From assembly GCA_018821535.1 (NCBI GenBank), contig JAHJLV010000016.1, forward strand, positions 1 to 64,000: 64,000 nucleotides of DNA, in the 5' to 3' direction. Shown one piece after another: positions 17,448 to 27,675 of the stretch. Each line of letters starts with the position of its first letter. Position 1 is the stretch's first letter. Below the pieces are notes generated by a model that had not been told where the DNA came from, did not search any database, and was given only the letters and a program-made list of their open reading frames with translations. Position numbers and translations under genes: made by a program. The stretch comes from Pseudomonadota bacterium. GTDB taxonomy: Bacteria > Desulfobacterota > Desulfobacteria > Desulfobacterales > Desulfobacteraceae.

Positions 17448-19956
17448 CCACCTCGGATTCCCCGGAGATATCATCATCCAGAACACCTTCTTGATCATCA
17501 TCAGAGTCCATTTCTTCCTCTGAATCATTTTCACTGCCTTCCGGAAGCCTTGCAATACCGATGAGCATCTCATTTTTAGACAGATTAATCAGTTTGACAC
17601 CCTGGGTATTTCTGCTGATCACATTCAAACCGCTGATGGATATCCGGATCAGTTTCCCTTTGTCCGTCACCAGCATCAATTCGTCATTATCATCCACCAG
17701 AAGCAATGATACCATCTTTCCGTTACGGGCAGATGTTTTAATGGAAAAGACACCTTTTCCGCCACGGGTCTGGGTTCTGTATTCCTCAATCAAAGACCGC
17801 TTGCCATATCCGTTCTCGGTTACGGTCAACAGCGTCTCTTCGGTTCTCAAAACTGCCATGCCCACAAGCCTTGAACCCTTGGCAATCGACATACCGCGGA
17901 CCCCCATGGATCCTCTTGCCGTTGCCCGGACATCTGTTTCATGAAACCGGATGACTTTTCCGCCGTCAGATCCAAGCAGGATATTCATATCCCCATCTGT
18001 AATACAAGCCGCAATCAGTTCATCACCTTCAGCGAGCTTGACACCGATCAGGCCGCCGGATCTGGGTCTTGAATACGCCATCAGATCTGTTTTTTTCACC
18101 CGGCCGTTTTTTGTGGCCATCACCACATATTTATCATCTACAAATTCATCCACGGTCAGCACAGTGGCCAGCTTTTCATTCTCTTCAAAATTAAGCAGAT
18201 TGACAATCGCCTTGCCCAGACTTGACCGGCCGGCCATGGGAAGCTCATAGACTTTTGCCTGATACACTTTGCCCAGATTGGTAATGAACAAAAAGGTCGC
18301 ATGGGTCGAGGCCACAAACAGATGCTCAACAAAATCATCTGATTTTGTTCCCATGGCGGTTTTTCCTTTCCCCCCCCTGTTCTGACTGACATACAGGCTC
18401 ACGGGATTGCGCTTGATATACCCGCTTCTTGTTACAGTAACCACCATGTCTTCTTCGGCAATGAGATCTTCAATGCTGATTTGCGCGGTGCTTTCAACAA
18501 TAATCGTCCGCCTTGCATCACCGTAATTTTCATCCAGCTCAGCCATTTCATCCTTGATAATTCCTCTGACCACTTCATCACTGGAAAGAATCTTATTATA
18601 CCAGGCAATATCTTTGAGCAGTTCTTCATATTCACTGGTGATCTTGTCTCTTTCAAGGCCTGTCAGACGCTGCAGCCGCATATCCAGAATCGCCTGGGCC
18701 TGCACCGCTGTCAGCGTAAATTTGGCCATCAGGCCGTTTTTGGCTTCTTCCGGAGAATGGGATGCCCGGATCAATGCCACAACCTCATCCAGATTGTCCA
18801 ACGCAATTTTAAGACCTTCCAGAATATGGGCTCTTTCCTGTGCTTTTTTCAGATCAAACCGTGTCCGCCGGACAATGACATGGCGCCGGTGATCAATAAA
18901 ATGATTTAAAATATCTTTTAAGGTCAACAGCTGGGGGCGGTTATTCACAACTGCCAGCAGGATAATACCAAAACTGGTCTGCAGACTGGTATGTTTGAAC
19001 AGCTGATTGATGACCACTTCAGCAATGGTATCCCGTTTAAGTCCGATGGCAATCCGCATGCCGTCCCGGTCAGATTCATCCCTGACAAAGGCAGCTCCGG
19101 TGATCACCTTATCACGCATCAGTTCGGCAATTTTTTCAACCACCCTGGCCTTGTTCACCTGATACGGCAGTTCCGTGACAATAATGGTTTCCTGACCGGT
19201 TTTTTTATTTTCTTCAACCTCAACCCTGGCGCGAAGTGTGATAATGCCGCGACCGGTGCTGTATGCCTCATAAATTCCCCTGGTGCCGTAAATCTGCCCA
19301 TAGGTAGGAAAATCAGGCCCTGGAATATACTGCATCAATTCACGGACATCCATCGCCGGATGATCAATCAGATGAACTAATGCTGAAATCACCTCCCGGA
19401 TATTATGCGGCGGGATATTGGTGGTCATTCCAACGGCAATACCTGAAGATCCGTTCACCAGCAATGCAGGAAATTTTGTCGGCAAAACAGATGGCTCGTC
19501 AAGGGTCTCATCATAGTTGGGAGTAAAATCAACCGTATCCTTTTCCAGATCAGCCAGCATCTCATGGGAAATCTTCTGCATCCTGATTTCGGTATACCTC
19601 ATGGCTGCCGGTGAATCCCCGTCCACCGAACCGAAGTTCCCCTGGCCATCCACCAGCATATATCGAAGAGAAAAGGGCTGGGCCATTCTGACAATCGTAT
19701 CATATATGGCTGAGTCACCATGGGGATGATATTTACCCATGACATCACCCACAATACGGGCAGACTTCTTGTAAGGTTTATTCCAGTCATTGCGGACCTG
19801 CTGCATGGCGTATAAAGACCGCCTGTGAACTGGTTTCAGCCCGTCACGAACATCAGGCAATGCTCTGCCGATAATGACACTCATGGCATATTCAAGGTAG
19901 GATTGCTTCATTTCCTTTTCAATGCTGGTCACGTTGTATTCTTTTTCGATAATCAA
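17401..19956 (-). CDS. gyrA: DNA gyrase subunit A with long acidic C-terminal tail
   Basis: 851 aa. The breakage-reunion domain has the catalytic Tyr in AMRYTEIR, and the quinolone-resistance region reads [10 protein letters not shown], with Ser and Asp as in sensitive E. coli. The C-terminal beta-pinwheel region contains the GyrA box in QNRGGKGKT, which distinguishes it from ParC. The last 45 or so residues are almost entirely Asp/Glu/Ser, an unusually long acidic tail of the kind that modulates DNA wrapping in some gyrases. gyrB is not in the window. The gene is followed by an overlapping radC; it starts 14 nt after the permease gene. Confidence 0.96.
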   Translation of the reverse strand: MIIEKEYNVTSIEKEMKQSYLEYAMSVIIGRALPDVRDGLKPVHRRSLYAMQQVRNDWNKPYKKSARIVGDVMGKYHPHGDSAIYDTIVRMAQPFSLRYMLVDGQGNFGSVDGDSPAAMRYTEIRMQKISHEMLADLEKDTVDFTPNYDETLDEPSVLPTKFPALLVNGSSGIAVGMTTNIPPHNIREVISALVHLIDHPAMDVRELMQYIPGPDFPTYGQIYGTRGIYEAYSTGRGIITLRARVEVEENKKTGQETIIVTELPYQVNKARVVEKIAELMRDKVITGAAFVRDESDRDGMRIAIGLKRDTIAEVVINQLFKHTSLQTSFGIILLAVVNNRPQLLTLKDILNHFIDHRRHVIVRRTRFDLKKAQERAHILEGLKIALDNLDEVVALIRASHSPEEAKNGLMAKFTLTAVQAQAILDMRLQRLTGLERDKITSEYEELLKDIAWYNKILSSDEVVRGIIKDEMAELDENYGDARRTIIVESTAQISIEDLIAEEDMVVTVTRSGYIKRNPVSLYVSQNRGGKGKTAMGTKSDDFVEHLFVASTHATFLFITNLGKVYQAKVYELPMAGRSSLGKAIVNLLNFEENEKLATVLTVDEFVDDKYVVMATKNGRVKKTDLMAYSRPRSGGLIGVKLAEGDELIAACITDGDMNILLGSDGGKVIRFHETDVRATARGSMGVRGMSIAKGSRLVGMAVLRTEETLLTVTENGYGKRSLIEEYRTQTRGGKGVFSIKTSARNGKMVSLLLVDDNDELMLVTDKGKLIRISISGLNVISRNTQGVKLINLSKNEMLIGIARLPEGSENDSEEEMDSDDDQEGVLDDDISGESEVDEDSGEEPADSEDDY

Positions 19957-19970
19957 GGTTTAAACTCCAA

Positions 19971-21065
19971 TTATTTTTCTTTCAAAACTTTCCCAGGCTC
20001 AACCATAAATTGAAAACTTGAAAAATAAATATCTGCAAGGGTTAAAAAAAACGTGGCGATCAGCGGGCCGTATATAATACCAAGAATACCATACGCCTTC
20101 AATCCGCCGATAATCGCAAAAAACACAATTAATGGATGCATGCTTACCCTGTTTCCAACCACTTTGGGTTTAAAAATATATTCCACCCCCCAGGAAAGCA
20201 ATGCATAAAAAACAATGACAAAAATCCCTGCGGCAAAATTTGATTTCAGCAGCAGAATGATTGCTGTGGGTATCAGGATGATGCCGATTCCCACAATCGG
20301 CAAAAAAGCCAGAAATCCCATGATCACTCCCCACAAAAACGGAGAGTTGAATCCTAAAAATAAAAACAGAAATCCGCCTGCCACACCCTGAATCAGGCCG
20401 CCGAGTCCATTTCCGATGAGAACAGCACCAGCCATGTTCATAAATTTCCTGAACAGCTTTTCGTCATGCTCATCCGGCAGAGGAGACAGATCATACATAT
20501 ATTTTATGAACTTGTCCCCGTCCATAAACATGTAAAACACAACAATCAGGATCAGACAGAAATAAAGCCCTATATTAAAAATATTGGACGTGATGAATCT
20601 TGCCTGCTCAAACAACGAAAACCCGACAAATTTTCCCAGCTCTGAAACAGGATTAAACAGCTCGTCCCAGGTAATCACCTTTTCAATACCAGCCCGTAAT
20701 ATCAAATCATTCAGGCGATCCAGCGCCTGTGTGCTTGCAAGAAGGGTCTTGATCTGATTTGAAAAGACCGCATCCCTGGCCATGACATATAAATTAAAGG
20801 CCTCTTTGGAAATCACGCCTACAAAAAATATAACCGGTATCAATACCACAATAAAAATCAGGACGCAGGTCAGGACAGAAGCGATCTTGGGGGTGAGCTT
20901 TTTGGAAAAAAAACTGAAAACCGGCCTGAAAACGCCAGTAGCAACCACCCCTAAAATAATAGTGGCAAAAAAAGGAGCGATCAGTTTCCCTGCAAGCAGA
21001 ATCGCACTACAGAACAATGCGATAAAAAAAACAAAAACCGCTCTCTGGGAAATATTCTGTTCCAA
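19971..21065 (-). CDS. AI-2E/PerM-family membrane transporter
   Basis: 364 aa with about eight membrane helices: a pair at the N-terminus (about 10-50), one near 65-85, a long soluble middle segment (about 90-155), and five or six from 160 onward including GNGLGGLIQGVAGGFLFLFL and FLPIVGIGIILIPTAIILLL. This is the AI-2E transporter (PF01594) pattern. Members include TqsA, permeases and Na+/H+ antiporters, so the substrate cannot be read from sequence. Only 14 nt separate it from gyrA, so it probably shares the transcript. Confidence 0.85.
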   Translation of the reverse strand: MEQNISQRAVFVFFIALFCSAILLAGKLIAPFFATIILGVVATGVFRPVFSFFSKKLTPKIASVLTCVLIFIVVLIPVIFFVGVISKEAFNLYVMARDAVFSNQIKTLLASTQALDRLNDLILRAGIEKVITWDELFNPVSELGKFVGFSLFEQARFITSNIFNIGLYFCLILIVVFYMFMDGDKFIKYMYDLSPLPDEHDEKLFRKFMNMAGAVLIGNGLGGLIQGVAGGFLFLFLGFNSPFLWGVIMGFLAFLPIVGIGIILIPTAIILLLKSNFAAGIFVIVFYALLSWGVEYIFKPKVVGNRVSMHPLIVFFAIIGGLKAYGILGIIYGPLIATFFLTLADIYFSSFQFMVEPGKVLKEK

Positions 21066-21128
21066 GGCTCCACCAGTTTAGTGTATTAGCTTGCTATCAT
21101 GCCGACTCTTAACAATACAGTCAAAATC

Positions 21129-21175
21129 ATGTAAAGCCGTAGCATGCAAAAACTTGCACAAATACGGCTTTACAT
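21129..21175 (-). terminator. 13-bp perfect hairpin, probable terminator of the 51-aa gene
   Basis: ATGTAAAGCCGTA at 21129-21141 pairs perfectly with TACGGCTTTACAT at 21163-21175 across a 21-nt loop. On the minus strand it lies 28 nt after the small membrane-protein stop and is followed by GATTTTGAC, only a weak T run. It could also protect the mRNA end or be a binding site. Confidence 0.45.
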
Positions 21176-21203
21176 AAATTCCAACAGAAAAAAAATGTCT
21201 GTC

Positions 21204-21359
21204 CTAATTTCGAATCAACCCTAAGGCCGCCAGAACAAGAAGAATTTCAAATATAATTACCTGAACAAAACTTCCAAAAAAATGATATACAATTCCACCG
21301 CCAACAATGGCCGGCACTGCAGTATAAATTAATATGCCCAATTTCCGAGGAATATCCAT
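21204..21359 (-). CDS. 51-aa single- or two-pass membrane peptide
   Basis: The frame reads MDIPRKLGILIYTAV, then a Gly-rich VGGG turn, a YHFFGSF segment, and a second hydrophobic stretch ending LVLAALGLIRN. Two hydrophobic segments (about 8-27 and 30-48) with a basic N-terminus suggest a small inner-membrane hairpin protein. An AAGGGTG lies about 8-10 nt before the ATG. It sits alone between gyrA-side and thiolase genes, followed by a stable hairpin. No family recognised; the short length makes it less certain. Confidence 0.55.
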   Translation of the reverse strand: MDIPRKLGILIYTAVPAIVGGGIVYHFFGSFVQVIIFEILLVLAALGLIRN

Positions 21360-21459
21360 AATAAAAACACCCTTTTAAATATTCTGTTGTATCGTTAAAA
21401 CCTGTTTTAAATGTATCGTTTTTTTAACATTTTAAACCTTTCAAGTAAAGGAAAAAACG

Positions 21460-22746
21460 CTATTTTTCTATGATCATCGCCATACCCATCCCACCGCCGA
21501 TACACATGGAAATCAGCCCTGTTGAATAGGATTTTCTTTTCATCTGGTGAATGGCGGTAACCATCTGTCTGGCACCGGTGCACCCAATGGGATGACCTAT
21601 GGAAATTGCAGAGCCCAGCTCATTGGGTTTTTCAACATCGATATTCAGCTCTCTCATACAACCGATCGCCTGGGACGCAAACGCCTCATTCAATTCAATG
21701 GTGTCAATATCATTAATCTGCATGCCGGTCTGTTTGAGCACCTTTTTAATTGCCGGAACAGGCCCAAGACCCATATATGCCGGATCAAGACCGCCGGATG
21801 AAAAGCCCTTTATTCTGGCCAGTTTTTCAAGACCCAGTTCATCTGCTTTTTCTTCTGTCATCAAAAGCACAGCCGCTGCCGCATCATTTATCCCGGAAGC
21901 ATTTCCCGCAGTAACACTGCCGTCTTTTTTAAAAGCAGGGCTGAGTTTTGCCAGTTTTTCCATACTGGTTTCCATGGGACGCTCATCTTTATCCACAATG
22001 GTATCTGCCTTACGGGATTTGATGATTACCGGAATAATTTCCTGGGCAAAAGTCCCGTCATTGACTGCTGCAAAGGCTCTTGCATGACTCAGTGCTGCCA
22101 GCTGATCCTGTTCTTCCCGGGTAATGCCGTATTTTGCAACAATATTTTCAGCAGTCAACCCCATATGATAACCATAAAAAATTTCATACAGCCCATCGAA
22201 AACCATCAGATCATGAACCGGACCGATCCCGGTCAATTCCATGCGATGTCCCCACCTGGCCTTGGTCAGTGCCATGGGTGCGTTGCTCATACTTTCCTGA
22301 CCGCCTGCGATAATCACCTCGGCCTGACCGGACATGATGGCCTGGGCGCCAAGGGCAATGGCCTTAAGACCGGAACCGCAGATTTTATTTACCGTAAAGG
22401 CTGCACTCTGTCTGGAAATCCCCGCACCGATCATGGCCTGACGGGCAGTATTCTGGCCCTGGGCCGCCTGAAGCACATTTCCCATAATCACTTCATCAAC
22501 AAAAACAGGGGTTAAGGATTCATCATAATCATAGCCTTTTTTTTCAAGATCGATCATTCCCTGATCTTTCAGGGTTGCCGGTGAAAACTCATCCTGGGAT
22601 GCATCCACAGCAGGTCTTAATCCCACTCTTTTTAAAACATCTTTCATGACATATGAGCCCAGTTCCACCACGGGCACGCTTTTCAGGGAACCGCCGAACG
22701 CTCCGACAGGCGTTCGAACGCCGCTGACAATAACCGCATTTTTCAT
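21460..22746 (-). CDS. thiolase (acetyl-CoA C-acetyltransferase) with N-terminal insertion
   Basis: 428 aa. It condenses two acetyl-CoA or cleaves 3-ketoacyl-CoA. Catalytic features are the nucleophile Cys in NKICGSGLKA, the His in GHPIGCTGARQ and the second Cys in CIGGGMG. Thiolases usually have 390-395 residues; the extra length is an insertion of about 35-40 residues after the first helix (around residues 35-70, charged, containing two DxxxFSP/KGYDYDESL-like turns). The ATG at 22746 is chosen over the longer frame start because GGAGG lies 7-8 nt before it and AVIVSGVRTPVG follows at once. It is divergent from the NRDE gene. Confidence 0.93.
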   Translation of the reverse strand: MKNAVIVSGVRTPVGAFGGSLKSVPVVELGSYVMKDVLKRVGLRPAVDASQDEFSPATLKDQGMIDLEKKGYDYDESLTPVFVDEVIMGNVLQAAQGQNTARQAMIGAGISRQSAAFTVNKICGSGLKAIALGAQAIMSGQAEVIIAGGQESMSNAPMALTKARWGHRMELTGIGPVHDLMVFDGLYEIFYGYHMGLTAENIVAKYGITREEQDQLAALSHARAFAAVNDGTFAQEIIPVIIKSRKADTIVDKDERPMETSMEKLAKLSPAFKKDGSVTAGNASGINDAAAAVLLMTEEKADELGLEKLARIKGFSSGGLDPAYMGLGPVPAIKKVLKQTGMQINDIDTIELNEAFASQAIGCMRELNIDVEKPNELGSAISIGHPIGCTGARQMVTAIHQMKRKSYSTGLISMCIGGGMGMAMIIEK

Positions 22747-22853
22747 ATCCAGCCTCCATATTGATTTTTTCATTATTTACAATTACATTCAAACAATTAA
22801 TACTACAGGATCAGCCCGAAAGAGACAATAAAAAATTAAAAAAGGAAATGCAC

Positions 22854-23627
22854 ATGTGCCTCATCCTCTTTGGATACCAGATATCAGAAAAATACCCCTT
22901 AATTCTTGCTGCCAACCGGGATGAATTTCATCAAAGGCCTACAGCGCCCATGCATTTCTGGGAAACTGATCCGGCCATCCTTGCAGGTCGCGACCTGGAA
23001 CAAGGGGGTACCTGGTTCGGCATCAACCGGAAAGGAAGATTTGCCGGCCTGACAAACTACCGGGAGCCTGCAACTGTCAATCCGGATGCGGTTTCAAGGG
23101 GAGAAATCATTATTGATTTTTTAAGTTCCGCAACGGACATCCCGGCTTATTTTAACGCTTTTAATGCCACCGCAGACAGGTATAATGGATTCAACCTTCT
23201 TTTCGGGAGCAAAGATGAACTGTACTGGTATTCCAACAAAAAAAAAATGATGGAGAAAATTCCTCCGGGCATACACGGGTTGAGCAATCATTTCCTCAAT
23301 ACCCCCTGGCCCAAGATTCAATCCGGAAAGAAGGCCCTTGAAAACATAATTAACAGCTGCATTACCCCGGAGGCCCTTTTTTCAATGCTTACGGATCAAC
23401 ATCGGCCCGAAGACAAAGACCTGCCGGATACCGGCGTGGGCATTGAATGGGAAAGACTGCTCTCGCCGTTGTTCATTCAGGACCCTTCCTATGGAACGCG
23501 GTCTTCAACAGTCATGCTGATGGATAAAAACGGACATGTTGAAATTACCGAACGAACCTATTCTTCGAAGAATAAAAACAGATATTCAGACTGCTGTTTT
23601 TCTTTTGCTCCGGAAGCACCCCTCTGA
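22854..23627 (+). CDS. NRDE (TANGO2) family protein
   Basis: 257 aa. The protein begins MCLILFGYQ and contains the diagnostic NRDE tetrapeptide in LAANRDEFHQRPT; GGTWFGINRKGRFAGLTNYRE and GLSNHFLNTPWPK are further family blocks. Cys2 becomes an N-terminal nucleophile in this Ntn-hydrolase-like group. The eukaryotic homologue TANGO2 is linked to heme and lipid homeostasis; the bacterial function is open. The start at 22854 is chosen because AAAGGA precedes it by the right distance and Met-Cys must be N-terminal; the longer frame is not needed. It converges with the outer-membrane gene, 3 nt away. Confidence 0.9.
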   Translation: MCLILFGYQISEKYPLILAANRDEFHQRPTAPMHFWETDPAILAGRDLEQGGTWFGINRKGRFAGLTNYREPATVNPDAVSRGEIIIDFLSSATDIPAYFNAFNATADRYNGFNLLFGSKDELYWYSNKKKMMEKIPPGIHGLSNHFLNTPWPKIQSGKKALENIINSCITPEALFSMLTDQHRPEDKDLPDTGVGIEWERLLSPLFIQDPSYGTRSSTVMLMDKNGHVEITERTYSSKNKNRYSDCCFSFAPEAPL

Positions 23628-23630
23628 AGA

Positions 23631-24424
23631 TCAGAATAAAACAGATACATTCAGGCCATATTCAGAAGTTTCGTTTGCCGGCTCAAATCCGAAATTGCCA
23701 AATCTGTCAGAAGAGACATCTGAAGTATCGATATCCCAGTATCGATAAAATACCTGAAAGCTGTACCCGACCGGAAGGGTATTCCTTGCCAGTGTCAGGG
23801 ACAATCGGTATCCATATCCTTTTTCCTGATCATTGGTCAGATCCTCACGGTTGGGAAGATACCCCAGCTCGCTTTCCTGCTGACCAAACCAGAAAATATC
23901 ATATTCTGCCTCAGGGGTCAGGCTCCATCCGCCGGCATACTCAAATCGGATCTTCACTCCCACAGGGCTGTAAAAATAATTGGATTCCCGCAGGTATCCG
24001 AGATGATTGGTCGTGGTCCGCTGATATTTTGAATCATCCTGTAAAAACCGGTAGGCAATACCCGCAAAAGGCGTTATCCGTGTCTTTTGATCATTATAAA
24101 CCGAATATCCCAGAATAATCCGGTTATCGGCACATATATCATCGATGTCATTGGAATCACCGGTTGATACGCTTGAATAATCCACCTGCCCTAGGCCAAC
24201 ATACCCTCTATGCCAAAAAGGATATCGTTCTGATCATACATAAAAGAATAGGACAGCCCGTAAAAAAAACCCTCATTTTCCATCAGACCCGGTTCTTTGT
24301 ATTCATGATGATAGGTTTGAAAGCCGATGCTGACATCAATATTTTTATTATTTTCCCGGGCATTTACTGATCCGCAAACCAGAACAAAACAAACACAGCA
24401 AACGATCAATACATAATTTTTCAT
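23631..24424 (-). pseudogene. outer-membrane beta-barrel protein broken by a one-base frameshift
   Basis: Two adjacent frames make one gene. The first part (24424 to about 24191) has a signal peptide ending VNARENN and a start like a barrel strand; it stops at a TAG 17-20 nt after a GGG run (24204-24206). The second part (to 23631) has alternating aromatic beta-strands, tyrosine-rich turns and the terminal VLF typical of outer-membrane proteins. Adding one G to the GGG run restores a continuous frame reading IEGYVGLGQVDYSS, about 264 aa. Either the gene is a recent pseudogene, a homopolymer slip regulates it, or the run is a sequencing error. Function: small porin-like or adhesion-type barrel, not identified. 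Confidence 0.8.
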
Positions 24425-24455
24425 CCTCTTTTTTCCTTTTTAAAAAATAAATCAA

Positions 24456-25661
24456 CTATTTTTGTGGCAGTTCTCTGCTCCAGACATCCTTTTCAATGCC
24501 CATACTCCTGGCCCGCTCCGCCCATTGCTTTCGTGCCAGAATGCGCATGTCTTCAACATTATCTGTCTCATCCACAATTTCCATTCCCATAATTGTCTCA
24601 ATCAAATCTTCAAGCGTCACAAGACCTTCTGTTCCACCATGCTCGTTCACGACAATGGCAATGTGCTGACGGTCTTTAAGAAACCATTCAAACAAGGCTG
24701 TTAAAGATATGGATTCCGGCACAACGATGATTTCCCGTTTCAAGGATCTGAGGTCATCCTCCCCCCGATTCTGTGTGGAGCCGATCAGAACGTCATTTTT
24801 GAGAACAAAGCCGGTTATCTGATCAATATTCTTATTATAAAGCGGCAGGCGTGAAAAAGGGGTTTTGCTTATTATCTCCAATGAATCTTTGATTTTTGCA
24901 GTTTCAGGAAGGGCTGATATGACCGTGCGCGGTGTCATTATATACGATGCTTTCAGCGACTCGAACCGCAGCAGGTTACTGATGATTTTGGACTCTTTGC
25001 TGTGGATGTGACCTGTCTCCACACCAAGAGATGCCATTGCAATCAGCTCCTCCCTGCCAAAAATACTCACAACCTTTCCACGCGAGATATACTGTGTAAG
25101 TCTTTCTGATATCCACACCACTGGATACAGTACGGTTATTAACGTTTTTACAAACAGCGCGGTTGGGCCGGTAAGCTTTGACCAATAGACAGCGCCAATG
25201 GTTTTGGGAACAATTTCGGAAAAAAACAATATCATCAGTGTCATTGCGCCGGAAAATATACCAAACCAGGCACTTCCGAATACGACTGTCGCTTTAGCGC
25301 CCGCTCCGATTGCCCCAATGGTATGCGCAATGGTGTTTAATGTCAGAATGGCGGCAAGTGACTGGTCCAGTTTATCTTTTTTCAGCCTTCGCAAAAGCGC
25401 TGCCCGCTTGGGGTACTTTGATTTCATTCCTTCGATGTATGAAGGCGTAATACTTAAAAGCACGGCTTCGGCCACTGAACAGAGAAATGAAAAAAACAGG
25501 GCTAAAAAAACATAGGCTGCCAGCATTATGATATCCGCAGTTATCCCCCTGCCCTCAATTTCAAAAACATTTTCCAAACCGAAAACACAGGCAGGACCGG
25601 TCACCGACATTAGCAGCGCAATGTTTATAATCCACGTCAACTTGTTAAATAATGATTTCAT
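24456..25661 (-). CDS. CNNM/CBS-domain (HlyC/CorC-type) membrane protein
   Basis: 401 aa. Three to four membrane helices in residues 45-190 form a CNNM (DUF21) domain, with SEIVPKTIGAVYW as its conserved block. Two CBS domains follow (about 210-345) containing IMTPRTVISALP and VVNEHGGTEGLVTLEDLIETIMG. The CorC/HlyC C-terminal domain found in many relatives is absent. The family takes part in Mg2+ or other divalent cation efflux and was misnamed hemolysin. The unusual N-terminal extension has its own hydrophobic helix (about 10-28). It is 32 nt upstream of the barrel gene on the same strand. Confidence 0.88.
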   Translation of the reverse strand: MKSLFNKLTWIINIALLMSVTGPACVFGLENVFEIEGRGITADIIMLAAYVFLALFFSFLCSVAEAVLLSITPSYIEGMKSKYPKRAALLRRLKKDKLDQSLAAILTLNTIAHTIGAIGAGAKATVVFGSAWFGIFSGAMTLMILFFSEIVPKTIGAVYWSKLTGPTALFVKTLITVLYPVVWISERLTQYISRGKVVSIFGREELIAMASLGVETGHIHSKESKIISNLLRFESLKASYIMTPRTVISALPETAKIKDSLEIISKTPFSRLPLYNKNIDQITGFVLKNDVLIGSTQNRGEDDLRSLKREIIVVPESISLTALFEWFLKDRQHIAIVVNEHGGTEGLVTLEDLIETIMGMEIVDETDNVEDMRILARKQWAERARSMGIEKDVWSRELPQK

Positions 25662-25708
25662 GACAGCTTATCAATTAAATGTAAAAAATCAGGCCGGCTT
25701 CAGTTTTT

Positions 25709-27418
25709 TTAAAGCTTGAATTTACCAACCATGGTATTGAGCTTTTCTGCAAGGCTTGACAGTTCCTGTGCACTTTGGTTTACCCTTGTGCTGCCGTTGC
25801 TCATTTCAGATACAGATTGGCTGACTTCAGCAATATCCTGACTTACTTCCCCTGACACTGCTGATGTTTGATTGATATTTTCACTGACTTCCTGAACACC
25901 TGCGGATGCCTGGCTTACATTGTTTGATATTTCCTGAGCAGTTGAAGACTGCTCTTCGATGGCTGCTGCAACGGCAGCAACGATACTGTTTATATCTTTT
26001 ATGACACCCACGATGGCTGTGATTGCCGTCACGGATTCGGTTGTGGTGGATTGCACATCTGAAATCTTTTTATTGATTTCAGTCGTTGCAACAGCGGTCT
26101 GCTGTGCAAGTGCCTTGATCTCTCCTGCTACAACCGCAAACCCCTTACCGGCTTCTCCTGCTCTGGCAGCCTCGATTGTCGCATTCAGTGCCAGCAGATT
26201 TGTCTGTTCTGAAATATCAGCAATTGTTTCAGTGACTTTGCTGATCTGTGCGGAGGCTTTGCCAAGTTCATTTACCTTTCTGGATATATCCTCAGCACTT
26301 CTAACTGCCTGATCTGTAGTCTCACTTCCTTTTGCGACACTGTTTGCAATTTCATTAATAGTTGCGGTCATCTCTTCTGAAGCGGCCACAATCATCTGGA
26401 TATTCGTTGTCGCCTGTTCTGTTGCCGCTGCTACACTATTCATGTTGGTCCCCATTTCCTCTGCAGCAGCAGCGACACTGTTGGATTTTTCAGCAGTCTG
26501 GTCTGCATTTTTAGAAATCTTTTCTGAAATAGATAACAGCTCAACGGAAGAACTATTCAGCGTCTGTGTCCCGGATAAAATATCTGTCAACATTTCTCTT
26601 AAATTCTGATTCATGGTATTCAGGGAACCAACGAGCATACCGATTTCATCCTTTTGATCAGTGTCGATCTTCTGTGTCAAATCCCCTTTGGAAATATTTT
26701 CAGCAAAAGTCTTGGCCATCAAAATCGGCCTGACAACCATTCTTGTGATTAAAAAACCCAGGAATAAAGAAATCAGAACCGCAATGATGCCTGTTGACAT
26801 CAACAAAGTGAACTGAAATGACGAAATATTCAATACACTGCCTTGAGCCCCGGATATCTCTTCTCTTGCAATATCTTCAATTTTACCTATCATCTCAAGC
26901 ATTTGATCCCCTATGCGGTCGGCTTCCCGATCATAGGTATCCAGTGCTTCTTCTGAAAATTCCATGCCTGTTATTTTTTGAGTCATCATATCATAAATTC
27001 GTTTTATTCGCGGCTGGAACTCTTTATTATGAAAAGCATCGGCTTGTTTTACAATTGTTCTGAATTTTTCATCCCTGGCTGGATAGATTATTCCTTCCGG
27101 GGTATTTGCACCTTCAAGTATCGCTGTGGCAAACAAATCAAAATCCTTTGCAAATCCGGAATGTTCTTTCCAGACCGCATCAAGATCTGATTTATTCTTG
27201 ACGGCAAGCAGTTCCATTATCATCTGCATGTCTCTTGCCACAGATATTTTCATCTCCATGGCGGCATCAATCAGAGGAGAAGATTCAAGAACTGTCGTGA
27301 AATTTGTTTTTATCTTTGTGATTCCTGACAGTCCTATAATGACTACAAAAACAGTGATTGCGCTTGTGATGAGAAAACCGCCCATCATTTTCTTTCCAAA
27401 ACTCAGATTCTTTATCAT
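25709..27418 (-). CDS. methyl-accepting chemotaxis protein
   Basis: 569 aa receptor. TM1 (about 10-30), a periplasmic four-helix-bundle-type ligand domain (about 35-190), TM2 (about 205-228, ending at [10 protein letters not shown]), HAMP (about 230-280), then a long cytoplasmic signalling coiled coil with the conserved hairpin tip [35 protein letters not shown] (shortened here) near residues 405-440. No C-terminal NWETF-like pentapeptide is present for CheR docking. Ligand unknown. It would signal through the CheA/CheW encoded 20 kb away; monocistronic. Confidence 0.95.
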   Translation of the reverse strand: MIKNLSFGKKMMGGFLITSAITVFVVIIGLSGITKIKTNFTTVLESSPLIDAAMEMKISVARDMQMIMELLAVKNKSDLDAVWKEHSGFAKDFDLFATAILEGANTPEGIIYPARDEKFRTIVKQADAFHNKEFQPRIKRIYDMMTQKITGMEFSEEALDTYDREADRIGDQMLEMIGKIEDIAREEISGAQGSVLNISSFQFTLLMSTGIIAVLISLFLGFLITRMVVRPILMAKTFAENISKGDLTQKIDTDQKDEIGMLVGSLNTMNQNLREMLTDILSGTQTLNSSSVELLSISEKISKNADQTAEKSNSVAAAAEEMGTNMNSVAAATEQATTNIQMIVAASEEMTATINEIANSVAKGSETTDQAVRSAEDISRKVNELGKASAQISKVTETIADISEQTNLLALNATIEAARAGEAGKGFAVVAGEIKALAQQTAVATTEINKKISDVQSTTTESVTAITAIVGVIKDINSIVAAVAAAIEEQSSTAQEISNNVSQASAGVQEVSENINQTSAVSGEVSQDIAEVSQSVSEMSNGSTRVNQSAQELSSLAEKLNTMVGKFKL

Positions 27419-27675
27419 TCAGCACCTGTATTAAAAATTCAATGAAAATGAAAACTTTCCGGAAAACCAATATTTTTTTTAGAAATTATTGATGATTGTT
27501 ATTATATTCTGAAAATTACTTTTATTACAGCTATTTTTTACCAGATAAAATTCTGCGGTATATATCTTTTTTTAAAATTTGATGAAATCCTTGGTTTTCC
27601 CTGTACTTTCGTGCATTTTTATTTCATAATTATTCAAATTTTTTACCCCCATGCAGGTATCTCAGGAGAAATGGA

